Positions 8,362-17,066 of a stretch of DNA of 64,000 nt are shown here, one piece after another. Location: the NCBI RefSeq assembly GCF_014681765.1, contig NZ_CP061502.1, positions 361,209 through 425,208 on the forward strand, in the 5' to 3' direction. Below the pieces are notes generated by a model that was not told the DNA's origin, did no database searches, and worked only from the letters and a program-made list of their open reading frames with translations. How positions within the stretch are numbered: the first letter of the stretch is position 1; each line of letters opens with the position of its first letter. A program made the position numbers and the translations under genes. This stretch comes from Roseicitreum antarcticum (GTDB lineage: Bacteria; Pseudomonadota; Alphaproteobacteria; Rhodobacterales; Rhodobacteraceae).

Positions 8362-9648
8362 ATGATCGGCATACTCTTCAGCTCCTTCCTGATTCTGCTT
8401 GTCCTGGGCGTGCCGATTGCCTTCGCTATCGGTCTCGGCGCCTTGGTCCCGATAATCTTGCAGGGCAACATTCCACTAAGCCTTGTCGTCAGCCGCATGT
8501 TCGGCGGCATCGATTCTTTCCCGCTGATGGCCATTCCGTTCTTCGTACTAACGGGCACTTTGGCAGGGGCCTGCAAGCTGACCGACCGGATCGCTGCGCT
8601 TGCAGCCTTCATGGTCGGGAATCTGCGGGCGGGCCTGGCCCATGTGAACATTGTGGCCTCGATGCTTTTTGGTGGCGTCACAGGGTCGGCTGTGGCCGAT
8701 GCTGCGGCGACCGGGTCGATGATGATCCCCGCGATGCGGTCCCAAGGTTACCCCGCAGCGTATTCCGCCGCAGTAACAGCCGCTTCGTCCGTGATTGGAT
8801 CAATCATCCCGCCCAGCACGATGATGATCATATATGGGTTCCTCACCGGGGTTTCGACCGGGCGGATGTTCGTGGGTGCAATCATTCCCGGTATCATGGT
8901 CGGATTGGCGCTGATGCTGGTCGCACATTTTCAGGCCATTCGGCTGGGGATCGGCTATGACGCCAACGCGAAACCCCGCACATTGAGTGGCTTTTGGCTG
9001 ATCTTGAAAGATTCTGGACCGGCAATGGTGGTGCCCGTCATCATCATCGGCGGGATCGTCGGCGGGTTCTTCACCCCAACCGAAGCGGGCGTGGTTGCCG
9101 TTGTCACCATTCTGGTGTTGGGCAGCATTTATTATCGCAGTTTTACCTGGGCACGTCTGCGCGCGGCATTCATGACCGCAGGGTACACCACGGCGATGGT
9201 GATGATGATCCTTGCTGCATCGACGGTATTCGCCAACCTTCTGACCCGTGCACGATTTCAGTCAACCCTGATCGACATGCTTTCGACGGTCAGCTCCGTG
9301 CCTGAAATCCAGATGCTGCTTGTCATCGCACTCTTGCTGTTCCTGACCTTGTTCATTGACGCAACTGCCGTGCTGATCATGTTCGCAGCACCTTTGGCGG
9401 CTGTCTTTTCAACGCTGGGCTATGATCCGGTGCATTCGGGTATCGTGGTTGTCGTGGCCTGCCTGATCGGTGGGGTGACCCCGCCCGTTGGCACCCTTTT
9501 GTTCATTGCCGCAGGAATTGCGAGGATATCCGTCGGTGCAGCATCCCGCGCCATTCTGCCATTCGTTTTGGCACTTATAGCGGTGACACTGATCATCCTG
9601 TTCATTCCACCGCTTGCGACGTGGCTGCCCTCAATTGCCTTCGACTGA
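8362..9648 (+). CDS. TRAP transporter large permease (DctM family)
   Basis: A 428-residue, highly hydrophobic protein with about 12 predicted membrane segments, the normal size for DctM. Typical features are the N-terminal LLVLGVPIAFAIGLGALVP, a GSAVADAAATGSMMIPAM segment, the IIPPSTMMIIYG loop and TPTEAGVVAV. It is the transport subunit of the TRAP system and follows DctQ by 36 bp. It probably imports the acid catabolised by the neighbouring enzymes. Confidence 0.93.
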   Translation: MIGILFSSFLILLVLGVPIAFAIGLGALVPIILQGNIPLSLVVSRMFGGIDSFPLMAIPFFVLTGTLAGACKLTDRIAALAAFMVGNLRAGLAHVNIVASMLFGGVTGSAVADAAATGSMMIPAMRSQGYPAAYSAAVTAASSVIGSIIPPSTMMIIYGFLTGVSTGRMFVGAIIPGIMVGLALMLVAHFQAIRLGIGYDANAKPRTLSGFWLILKDSGPAMVVPVIIIGGIVGGFFTPTEAGVVAVVTILVLGSIYYRSFTWARLRAAFMTAGYTTAMVMMILAASTVFANLLTRARFQSTLIDMLSTVSSVPEIQMLLVIALLLFLTLFIDATAVLIMFAAPLAAVFSTLGYDPVHSGIVVVVACLIGGVTPPVGTLLFIAAGIARISVGAASRAILPFVLALIAVTLIILFIPPLATWLPSIAFD

Positions 9649-9704
9649 ATGAAAAATCAGGGCGCGGTAGTCACATGACCCGGCCCTGAGAAAGGAATAC
9701 CATC

Positions 9705-10619
9705 GTGACCATCCGGTTTGCCGTTTGCGGAACTGCCTTCTGGGCTGAGCAGGTTCACTTGCCGGGCCTGATGGCCCACAGCGATCTGACGGTTGCAGGC
9801 GTTTGGGGCAGGACCCCTGAACGTACGAGGGCGCTGGCCGATCCCTTGGGGATCACCGCCTTTGACAGCTTCGACTCGATGCTTGACGCCGTCGACGCAG
9901 TGTCCTTTGCCGTGCCACCGTCAGTCCAGGCCGAACTTGCGCCCATCGCCATCGCGCGCGGAAAGCATGTGATACTGGAAAAGCCGCTGGGCCCAACCAT
10001 CGATGGCGCACTGACGATTCTGCGCGGTTTGGCGGAAAACAAGGTGGCGGGCCTGTGCTTCCTGACCCGCATGTTTGTCGACGAGATGGATGCCTTCGTT
10101 TCCGAAGCCCGCGCGATCAATCCGCGCGAAGGCTTTGCGACATTCCGGTCTGGCGCGTTGCTGGACGGGCCTTACGCAGGTTCGGCATGGCGACAGGAAG
10201 AGCATGGCGCATTGTGGGATGCGGCGCCGCATGGGTTATCCGTCCTTGTTTCAGTGTTGGGGCCCATTGCGGAAATCGCCGCGTCGCTCGGGGACGACGG
10301 GACCTATGAATTTACCTGCCGTCACGTCAATGGCGGGCAGTCCAGCTTTGGCCTGAACCTGCGGGACGCATCGGTGAAGCTGGCCGAAAGCTATCGTTTC
10401 CAGAATGGAAAGACGGTTGAGCTGCCAAGTCTGCCGTACAATCGGAAAGAGACCTTCAGGAAAGCGGCAGATGTGCTTTTGCAGGAGATCTCGGGCAGAT
10501 CTGACGGGAAAAGTGCGCAGCTTGATCTGGCGTTGCATCTGGTCTGTGTCGCCACGGCGGCGCAGCAAAGCCTTTCATCTGCGGACGCCTTCGTTCGGGT
10601 TCAGACACCCAAACCCTAG
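9705..10619 (+). CDS. Gfo/Idh/MocA-family NAD(P)-dependent oxidoreductase
   Basis: A 304-residue protein starting with GTG, seven bases after AAAGGA. An N-terminal Rossmann domain begins FAVCGTAFWAEQVHLPGL, and the family EKP motif is present as ILEKPLGPT with the lysine expected to take part in catalysis. Members oxidise sugars, inositols or sugar acids, or reduce the keto forms. It follows the TRAP operon by 56 bp and precedes the MmgE/PrpD gene, so all are probably co-transcribed. The substrate is unknown. Confidence 0.85.
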   Translation: MTIRFAVCGTAFWAEQVHLPGLMAHSDLTVAGVWGRTPERTRALADPLGITAFDSFDSMLDAVDAVSFAVPPSVQAELAPIAIARGKHVILEKPLGPTIDGALTILRGLAENKVAGLCFLTRMFVDEMDAFVSEARAINPREGFATFRSGALLDGPYAGSAWRQEEHGALWDAAPHGLSVLVSVLGPIAEIAASLGDDGTYEFTCRHVNGGQSSFGLNLRDASVKLAESYRFQNGKTVELPSLPYNRKETFRKAADVLLQEISGRSDGKSAQLDLALHLVCVATAAQQSLSSADAFVRVQTPKP

Positions 10620-10658
10620 CCTCCCGCCTTCCCCTGAAACATGTGAACGGAGGGCACT

Positions 10659-12032
10659 ATGCCTGAGACGCTGAACCATGGCCGGGCACTCGCCCGGCAC
10701 GCCGCCACTTGGCAAGACCGCGAGATCCCGGCGGATGTCGCGCTCAAGACGCGGCTTCATGTAATCGACACGCTGAGCGCCATTGTATCAGGCGCGACAC
10801 TGGAAGCAGGTCGCGCGGGACAAGCATATGTTGCGGGGCTTGGTGGCAGGGGTTCGGCATCGGTATTGGGAACAGCGTTGCGGGTGCCGCTGATCGAGGC
10901 CGCCCTCGCCAATGGCATGGCAGCGCATGCCGATGAATCTGACGATTCGCACGAGACCAGCCAGACCCATCCCGGTTGCGGCGTTCTGCCCGCAGCACTA
11001 AGCGTCGCGGAAGAGGTCGGTGCCTCGGGCGAGGCATTCTTGCGCGCAGTCAACCTGGGATACGAGATGACCATTCGCTTTGGTGAAGCCATGGCGCCCG
11101 CCATGAGCTTTGCCCGGTCTTCGCTGTCTTGTCACGCCTGGGGGCCGTTATTTGGCGCGGGCTTTGCTGCCGGGAACTTGATGAAGTTTGACGAAGACCA
11201 GTATCTGGTGCTGCTGAACTATCTGGTGCAGGAGGCGTCCGGCCTGACGACATGGCGGCTGGACCGCGCGCACACGCTGAAAAGTTACGTGTTCGCAGGG
11301 ATGCCCGCAAGCAATGCCGTCAAGGTGGCGGCACTGGTCCGGGCAGGTTTCACCGGCGCAGGCGATGTCCTGAGCCCTGCAGACCGGAATTTTTTCGACG
11401 CAATGCCCGCGGATATGCAACCCGCTGCCCTGTATCGGGGGTTGGGACGTGACTTTCGCATCCTAGAGACCGACATCAAGAAATACAGCGTAGGCTTTCC
11501 CATTGCTGCCCCGATTTCAGCGCTGGAAGACATTCTGGCGCGAGCCAACCCGCAGCCTGACGCGATCACAGCGGTGCGCATCCGCTATGCGCAGGATTGG
11601 TACAAGGTGATTGGCGATGAAAATGGCATGCCGGACCTGAACCTGCGCTACTGTTTGGCCGTCACGATCCTGGACAATGGCTTGTCATTCGCCGCGTCAC
11701 ATGACGAGTCCCGGATGAAAGCCCCGGACGTCAAGAGCCTCGGCCAGAAAATCACCTTCCTGCCGCCTGATGCGGATCAGGACCGTTTCGAAGCGCGTGT
11801 GGAGGTCGACACGCCAGCGGGGACCCTAACGGCACGGCAGGGATTGCATGTGCTGGGTCGCAAAGACAATCCAATGAGCGCCTTGCAAATCGAAGCTAAA
11901 GCCCTTGAGTTATTTGAGATGGCGCTGTCACCCGCCCAGGCCCGTGTTCTTGTCACGCGCTGTCATGAGCTGCCCGATGCCCCAAATATCCACCAGCTTA
12001 TCGCCGCAACGATCCCAGACAGCGCCCGGTAA
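10659..12032 (+). CDS. MmgE/PrpD family protein
   Basis: A 457-residue protein of the MmgE/PrpD superfamily, which includes 2-methylcitrate dehydratase PrpD and cis-aconitate decarboxylase. Family-typical stretches include the early hydrophobic helix (DTLSAIVSGATLEAG), ANGMAAHADESDDSHETSQTHPG, written here as spaced blocks (ANGMAAHADESDD, then HETSQTHPG), and a central ALVRAGFTGAG segment. Starts at ATG after GGAGG. Members usually act on tricarboxylates or related hydroxy/unsaturated acids. It converges on the LacI gene with only five bases between stops. Confidence 0.85.
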   Translation: MPETLNHGRALARHAATWQDREIPADVALKTRLHVIDTLSAIVSGATLEAGRAGQAYVAGLGGRGSASVLGTALRVPLIEAALANGMAAHADESDDSHETSQTHPGCGVLPAALSVAEEVGASGEAFLRAVNLGYEMTIRFGEAMAPAMSFARSSLSCHAWGPLFGAGFAAGNLMKFDEDQYLVLLNYLVQEASGLTTWRLDRAHTLKSYVFAGMPASNAVKVAALVRAGFTGAGDVLSPADRNFFDAMPADMQPAALYRGLGRDFRILETDIKKYSVGFPIAAPISALEDILARANPQPDAITAVRIRYAQDWYKVIGDENGMPDLNLRYCLAVTILDNGLSFAASHDESRMKAPDVKSLGQKITFLPPDADQDRFEARVEVDTPAGTLTARQGLHVLGRKDNPMSALQIEAKALELFEMALSPAQARVLVTRCHELPDAPNIHQLIAATIPDSAR

Positions 12033-12037
12033 CACCC

Positions 12038-13102
12038 CTATACCTTGGGCGCGGCGGTGGACTTGCGGATGATAAGTTGCGCATCCAGCCGGATTGGCAA
12101 GGCCGCTTCGCCACCGTCGAGGGCAGAAATGACATAATCCGCGATTGTCTTGCCCATCCTTGCCGCCGGAACGTGGACGGTAGTCAGGGGCGGGTCGATA
12201 TGAGATGCCAGTTCGTTGTCGTCAAAGCCTGAAACACTGATATCGTCGGGGACGCAGAGTCCGCGTGCGCGTGCCTCTATCAGTGCGCCGGACGCAAGGT
12301 AGTCATTGGTGCAGACCACGGCAGTGGGGCGCGCGTCCTGTTCAAGGATCGCACGCATTCCCTCACGGCCGCAAGCAATGGTCCATTGCGGCACCACACG
12401 AAAATGCTGTGGCCGCACGGCTATGCCTTCGCGGGCCAAGGTGTCGCGGATCGCATTGATCCGCAGCCGGATACGATCATTGTGATCGAAATTGGCGGCG
12501 ATGACCCCGAAGGATTGATGGCCCAGATCCAAGAGGTACTTCACCATCTTGGACATCTCGTCGTAATTGTCGATGCCGATACAGTTGGTGCGCTCACCCG
12601 CGCCCGTGGTATAAGCGATGACATGGAAGATGCTCCGCTGCTCCAGCATCTCGAACAATTCGGGGGGGTGATCTTCGCCCATCAGAACCAGGCACTCCAC
12701 ACCGTTCTGGATCATCTTGGAGACTTGCACGATCGTGCGATCGCGCGACGCATCTGGACGGCCCAGCAACAAGGTATATCCGGCATCCCCCAGCGATTTT
12801 TGCAGGCTTTCCAGCATGGTGGCGATCGTCTGGTGTCCAAGTGTCGGGATCAGCGCACCAACGGTCCGCGTCCGCAGGCTGGCCAACGCCTGTGCCGCAC
12901 CGTGCGGAATCCAGCCCAGCTCTGCAATGGCTTTTTCTACGCGCGCGCGCGTCTTTTCAGTGACGGCATTGGGCGAATTGATCACGCGTGATGCTGTCGC
13001 CGTGGATACTTCGGCAAGGCGCGCAACGTCTTCCAATTTCACGGATGATTGAAACGCGCGCCGCGAACGCGGCCTTTTGGGGGCGGGCGATTCGTTGGTC
13101 AA
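12038..13102 (-). CDS. LacI-family transcriptional regulator
   Basis: A 354-residue repressor-type protein. The HTH lies at residues 22-45 (LEDVARLAEVSTATASRVIN, with an extra ~20 basic residues before it), followed by the LacI hinge region and a periplasmic-binding-like effector domain. The start appears to be TTG at 13102, seven bases after GGAGA. LacI proteins bind 14-20 bp palindromes centred on CG, and several such sites (TGTAAGCGCTTACA type) occur at 6.1, 6.6, 13.9, 14.0, 25.3 and 25.5 kb. It is therefore the most probable local regulator of the whole island, responding to a pathway sugar acid (inference). Confidence 0.92.
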   Translation of the reverse strand: MTNESPAPKRPRSRRAFQSSVKLEDVARLAEVSTATASRVINSPNAVTEKTRARVEKAIAELGWIPHGAAQALASLRTRTVGALIPTLGHQTIATMLESLQKSLGDAGYTLLLGRPDASRDRTIVQVSKMIQNGVECLVLMGEDHPPELFEMLEQRSIFHVIAYTTGAGERTNCIGIDNYDEMSKMVKYLLDLGHQSFGVIAANFDHNDRIRLRINAIRDTLAREGIAVRPQHFRVVPQWTIACGREGMRAILEQDARPTAVVCTNDYLASGALIEARARGLCVPDDISVSGFDDNELASHIDPPLTTVHVPAARMGKTIADYVISALDGGEAALPIRLDAQLIIRKSTAAPKV

Positions 13103-13120
13103 TAAATCGTCTCCGTCAAT

Positions 13121-13134
13121 TGATAAGCGCAGAA
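13121..13134. promoter_or_regulatory. Weak LacI-type half-site upstream of the regulator gene
   Basis: TGATAAGCGCAGAA, 19 bp upstream of the regulator start, keeps only the TAAGCGC half of the island's operator. It could allow weak autoregulation, or be chance. Confidence 0.3.
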
Positions 13135-13189
13135 CATACTCTGTTTCGCTGCGAACGTGAAGAAGGCCGCGCGCGCCTGCCTGGCACGA

Positions 13190-13843
13190 TTATCCGCGAC
13201 CCACGTTGAGGATCTTCAATGCGGCGGCTGCCGCACCAAAGCCATTGTCGATGTTCACCACCAAGACCCCGGGTGCACAAGACGCCAAAGCCGATGAAAG
13301 CGCTGCATGTCCTCCTTCAGACACACCGTACCCGACCGAAGTTGGTACCGCGATCACAGGCGCACGCACAAGCCCAGCCAGCACACTGAAAATGGCACCT
13401 TCCATCCCGGCAACCGCAATGACCACAGGAAACTGCCGGATTTCTTCCAGCCGCTCGGTCAACCGCCAAAGCCCCGCGACACCGATATCGGCGAAGAGCG
13501 TCGCAGATTCGCCAAAGAAGGCCAATGTCCGCAATGCCTGCTGCGCAACCGACATGTCGGAAGTTCCCGCCGCGACCACGGCAACGGCTGGCACGGATGA
13601 CACGATCCGCGGCACGCCGACTTCTGCCGTACCCGACAGAGCATCATAGCGGACCTGTTCTCCAAACCGGCCCAGGGCACGGGCTTTCTCGGGGTCGAGC
13701 CGCGTAATCAGCATGCGCGCTTCTGCCGACAGCACGGTTTCAACGATACTGGCGATCTGCTCTGCCGATTTTCCAGACCCCAGAATCGCCTCGGCCACGC
13801 CCGTTCTTTCCTCACGCGCAAAGTCGAGCTTGTGATCGATCAC
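13190..13843 (-). CDS. larB: LarB, pyridinium-3,5-biscarboxylic acid mononucleotide synthase
   Basis: A 217-residue protein with a PurE/AIR-carboxylase-like C-terminal domain (VAVVAAGTSDMSVAQQA, VIAVAGMEGAIFSVLAGLV, VIAVPTSVGYGVSEGG), diagnostic of LarB. LarB carboxylates nicotinate adenine dinucleotide at C5 and cleaves the phosphoanhydride, the first step of nickel-pincer-nucleotide cofactor synthesis. It starts at GTG 13843 after GAGGG. It is divergent from the IlvD/Edd-larA operon, with two operator-like sites in the shared region. It is somewhat shorter than Lactiplantibacillus LarB. larC and larE lie 7-9 kb downstream on the other strand. Confidence 0.9.
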   Translation of the reverse strand: MIDHKLDFAREERTGVAEAILGSGKSAEQIASIVETVLSAEARMLITRLDPEKARALGRFGEQVRYDALSGTAEVGVPRIVSSVPAVAVVAAGTSDMSVAQQALRTLAFFGESATLFADIGVAGLWRLTERLEEIRQFPVVIAVAGMEGAIFSVLAGLVRAPVIAVPTSVGYGVSEGGHAALSSALASCAPGVLVVNIDNGFGAAAAALKILNVGRG

Positions 13844-13895
13844 TACACCGTCCCTCTTTTTACGGCCTGTCTTTCAACAATCCGATCATGTCATT

Positions 13896-13909
13896 CTTCA
13901 TCGCTTACA
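13896..13909 (-). promoter_or_regulatory. Putative LacI-family operator (larB side)
   Basis: On the minus strand this reads TGTAAGCGATGAAG: a full left half-site with a degenerate right half. It lies 53 bp upstream of the larB start and 63 bp from the next site, in the divergent larB / dehydratase promoter region. Two spaced sites would permit DNA looping. Confidence 0.5.
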
Positions 13910-13971
13910 CTAAGAAATTATAGGTGATCTGCGATGGACATTTTCTAAAGCATATCATAACGTCTCCCCAT

Positions 13972-13985
13972 TGTAAGCGCTTACT
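13972..13985 (+). promoter_or_regulatory. Putative LacI-family operator (IlvD/Edd-larA operon)
   Basis: TGTAAGCGCTTACT, a near-perfect 14-bp palindrome 28 bp upstream of the dehydratase start. It defines the consensus for the other sites in the island. Confidence 0.75.
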
Positions 13986-14013
13986 TTTTGGCGCCGCAGA
14001 ACAGGAAACGATC

Positions 14014-15732
14014 ATGAGCGAAAAAACCACAGGTATGCGCAAAGGGCTCGCCGGGTATGGCGACGCGGGCTTTTCCCTGTTTTTGCGCAAGGCTTTCATC
14101 AAGGCCATGGGCTATTCCGACGATGCGTTGGATCGTCCGATCATCGGCATTACCAACACGTTTTCCGGCTACAATGCCTGTCACCGTAACGTGCCTGACA
14201 TGATCGAAGCGATCAAGCGCGGCGTGATGCTGGCTGGCGGCCTGCCGATCGAGTTTCCGGTCATCTCGATGCACGAGGCGTTTTCACATCCCACCAGCAT
14301 GTACCTGCGCAATCTAATGGCCATGGATGTTGAAGAAATGGTCCGCGCACAGCCGATGGACGCCGTGGTGCTCATCGGCGGTTGCGACAAGACGGTGCCC
14401 GCGCTGTTGATGGGCGCCGCCAGCGCCAAAGTCCCCGCGATCCTTACCGTAACCGGCCCGATGATCACCGGCAGCCACAAAGGCGAACGACTCGGCGCTT
14501 GCACGGATTGTCGGCGGCTTTGGGGGCAGCATCGTGCAGGCAACATTGACGAGGCTGAAATCGAAGAAATCAGCGGCAAGCTGGCGCCAGGTCCCGGCAC
14601 ATGCATGGTGATGGGTACGGCCAGCACCATGGCGTTGGTTTCAGAAGCAATGGGCATGATGTTGCCCGGCGGCGCGGCGATTCCGGCCGTTCACGCCGAC
14701 CGCATGCGCCACGCTGAGGCAACCGGCGCACGCGCGGTGTCGCTTGCGGCTGACAGAATCCTGCCCGAACAGATCATGACGCCCGCGTCTTTGCGCAACG
14801 CCATGCGGGTTTTGCAGGCTGTCGGCGGATCTACCAACGCGGTGGTGCACCTGGCGGCAATCGCAGGTCGGCTGGGGTTCGATCTGAACCTTGAAGAACT
14901 GGACGCGCTGGGGGCGGAGACCCCGGTTCTGGTTGATCTGAAGCCGTCAGGTCAGCATTACATGGAAGATTTGTTTCGGGCGGGTGGACTGGTCACGGTA
15001 TTGCGCGAGATCGACACAATGATTGACCGAGACTGTCTGACGGTGACAGGCCGCACCTTGGGTCAAGAGATCGACGCACAGCCGCAATCCTGGCCACAGG
15101 ACGCCGTGCGAACCGTTGCAGATCCTATCCATTCCGGCGGTGGCATCCGACTACTGCGCGGGAACCTTGCCCCGCAGGGGGCCATCATCAAGCAAGCGGC
15201 CGCCACGCCTGAACTGTTGCGTCACACGGGGCGGGCAGTCGTGTTTTCCTCCCTTGCTGACATGGCAGAGCGTCTGGACGACCCCGCGCTGGATGTGCGT
15301 GCCGATGATGTGCTGGTGCTTCAGAACGCAGGACCCAAGGGCGCACCCGGCATGCCGGAGGCTGGATATATCCCGATTCCCAAAAAGTTGGCCGCGGCGG
15401 GGGTCAAGGACATGGTCCGTATCTCGGATGCCAGAATGAGCGGCACCGCGTTCGGCGCAATCGTGCTACATGTTTCACCAGAAGCGGCAGTCGGCGGGCC
15501 ACTGGGTCTGGTCCGGGACGGCGACGTGATAGCACTGGATGTCGAAGCTGGGACGCTTTCGTTACAGGTAGATGATGCGGAATTGCAGGCCCGTCGTGCG
15601 CAATGGTCGGCACCGGATCATGTCAATGTCAGCCGGGGCTATGCGAAGCTGTATTTCGACGAGGTTCTACAAGCGGAAGACGGCTGTGATTTCAACTTCC
15701 TGCGCGCAAATCCGCGCAACCTTGGGCAGTAA
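14014..15732 (+). CDS. IlvD/Edd-family dehydratase (sugar-acid dehydratase type)
   Basis: A 572-residue Fe-S dehydratase. Cluster ligands are visible as Cys56 (NACHRNV), Cys124 (GGCDKT) and Cys197 (GTCMVMGTAST), with Lys126 as the carbamylated Mg-binding lysine. The spacing matches L-arabinonate dehydratase (C59/C127/C200) with a constant offset. It has the GACTDCRRLW region of the pentonate/hexonate dehydratases rather than that of amino-acid IlvD. The ATG at 14014 follows AGGAAACG; an upstream in-frame ATG would run through the operator. It converts an aldonate to a 2-keto-3-deoxy acid. larA follows 11 bp later. Confidence 0.88.
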   Translation: MSEKTTGMRKGLAGYGDAGFSLFLRKAFIKAMGYSDDALDRPIIGITNTFSGYNACHRNVPDMIEAIKRGVMLAGGLPIEFPVISMHEAFSHPTSMYLRNLMAMDVEEMVRAQPMDAVVLIGGCDKTVPALLMGAASAKVPAILTVTGPMITGSHKGERLGACTDCRRLWGQHRAGNIDEAEIEEISGKLAPGPGTCMVMGTASTMALVSEAMGMMLPGGAAIPAVHADRMRHAEATGARAVSLAADRILPEQIMTPASLRNAMRVLQAVGGSTNAVVHLAAIAGRLGFDLNLEELDALGAETPVLVDLKPSGQHYMEDLFRAGGLVTVLREIDTMIDRDCLTVTGRTLGQEIDAQPQSWPQDAVRTVADPIHSGGGIRLLRGNLAPQGAIIKQAAATPELLRHTGRAVVFSSLADMAERLDDPALDVRADDVLVLQNAGPKGAPGMPEAGYIPIPKKLAAAGVKDMVRISDARMSGTAFGAIVLHVSPEAAVGGPLGLVRDGDVIALDVEAGTLSLQVDDAELQARRAQWSAPDHVNVSRGYAKLYFDEVLQAEDGCDFNFLRANPRNLGQ

Positions 15733-15743
15733 GGGGCCGCCGC

Positions 15744-17066
15744 ATGACTTCCCCAACGTTTCCCGCACTTCACTTCCCGCTGCTAGATTCGGTTGTCCTG
15801 CCGCAGGTTGCGCGGGTCAACCTGAAGCACAAGGCGGGTACCCCCGTCGCCGATGTGCCGGGGGCTGTACGGGATGCCATCAAGTTGTCCGCGCGCCTTG
15901 CTGCACTACGCCCAGGCAGCAGCGTGGCGATTGCCCTCGGCTCTCGTGGGATCTCGCAGATCGTGACCGTCGCGCGGGCAGCCATCGACACTGTCAGAGA
16001 CATGGGGCATCTGCCCTTCGTGGTACCCGCAATGGGCAGCCACGGGGGTGGTACCGCAGATGGGCAGGTTGGCGTACTGGCGAAACTTGGCCTGACCGAA
16101 GAAGCCCTTGGTGTTGAGATCCGATCCTCCATGGAGGTCGTCGATTATGGCGAGACGGACGTGGGCGCGCGCTGCAAATTCGACAAACATGCCGCCCACG
16201 CCGACGCCGTAATCGTTGTAAACCGAGTGAAGTCGCATACGACCTTCGACCGCCCGATTGAAAGCGGTCTCGTCAAGATGACCGCTGTGGGATTGGGCAA
16301 GGCCGACGGGGCACGGTCGGTGCACCGGACCGGGCCTGTTGCGCTCAGCGACACCTTGCCCGCGCTGGCGCGGATTGCGCTGGCCCGCTCGCCCATTGCT
16401 CTGGGCATCGCGCTGGTGGAAGATTCTGACAAAGCGCTGGTCGCGATAGAAGGCGTTGCACCGGAAGACTTCTTCGCCTCGGACGAACGATTGTTGAAAC
16501 TGGCCAAGACATTTATTGCGCGGCTGCCGTTTTCGCATATTGATGCCCTCGCCGTGGAGCAGATCGGCAAGGATATTTCTGGCGCGGGCATGGATCACGC
16601 GGTCACCGGACGCGCGGATTTACGGTCCATCCCCAACCCACCGCCCTTTGTGGCACGAATCGCAGTCCTGGGGCTTTCCAAGGCGACAGGGGGCAATGGG
16701 CTGGGTGTCGGCCTGGCAGACTTCACCACCGTGTCAGTAGCATCGTCGATCGATCTACGGCAGATCTACATGAACTCGCTGACTTCCACCTTGGTGGAAA
16801 AATCGCGTTTTCCTATAGTTCTGGCGAACGATCTTGACGTGATGCGCGCCCTTGTCTCGACCTCCTGGTCGGCTGACAATGCAAGTACGGGCCTTTGCAT
16901 CGTCGCATCCACGCTGCATCTGAACCAAGTGCTTTTGTCCGGGCCGTTGCTGGAACAGATCCGGCAGAGCGAAATCTATGTCTCCGAAGGACCGCTACAA
17001 GATTTGCGTTTCGACGCCGACGGAAAGCTACTGACGCGCGCCTATGAGCGCGATGAAATATCCTGA
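15744..17066 (+). CDS. larA: LarA-family nickel-pincer-nucleotide-dependent racemase/epimerase
   Basis: A 440-residue LarA homologue (DUF2088 plus C-terminal domain). The active-site pattern fits the family: a Gly-Ser-His turn (His100 in MGSHGGGT), His165 (KSHTTF), Lys178 (SGLVKMTAVGLGK; the lysine that holds the NPN cofactor) and His194, exactly 16 residues after that lysine as in lactate racemase. LarA enzymes move a hydride at the alpha carbon of 2-hydroxy acids. Its place between an aldonate-type dehydratase and a sugar oxidoreductase argues for a sugar-acid C2 epimerase or other hydroxyacid racemase rather than lactate. larB, larC and larE are all in the same island. Confidence 0.87.
   Translation: MTSPTFPALHFPLLDSVVLPQVARVNLKHKAGTPVADVPGAVRDAIKLSARLAALRPGSSVAIALGSRGISQIVTVARAAIDTVRDMGHLPFVVPAMGSHGGGTADGQVGVLAKLGLTEEALGVEIRSSMEVVDYGETDVGARCKFDKHAAHADAVIVVNRVKSHTTFDRPIESGLVKMTAVGLGKADGARSVHRTGPVALSDTLPALARIALARSPIALGIALVEDSDKALVAIEGVAPEDFFASDERLLKLAKTFIARLPFSHIDALAVEQIGKDISGAGMDHAVTGRADLRSIPNPPPFVARIAVLGLSKATGGNGLGVGLADFTTVSVASSIDLRQIYMNSLTSTLVEKSRFPIVLANDLDVMRALVSTSWSADNASTGLCIVASTLHLNQVLLSGPLLEQIRQSEIYVSEGPLQDLRFDADGKLLTRAYERDEIS

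Noticed and set aside
9657..9689. Inverted repeat TCAGGGC / GCCCTGA after the TRAP large permease
   Set aside because: Seven-base arms with a 19-base loop and no T-run; too weak to call a terminator.
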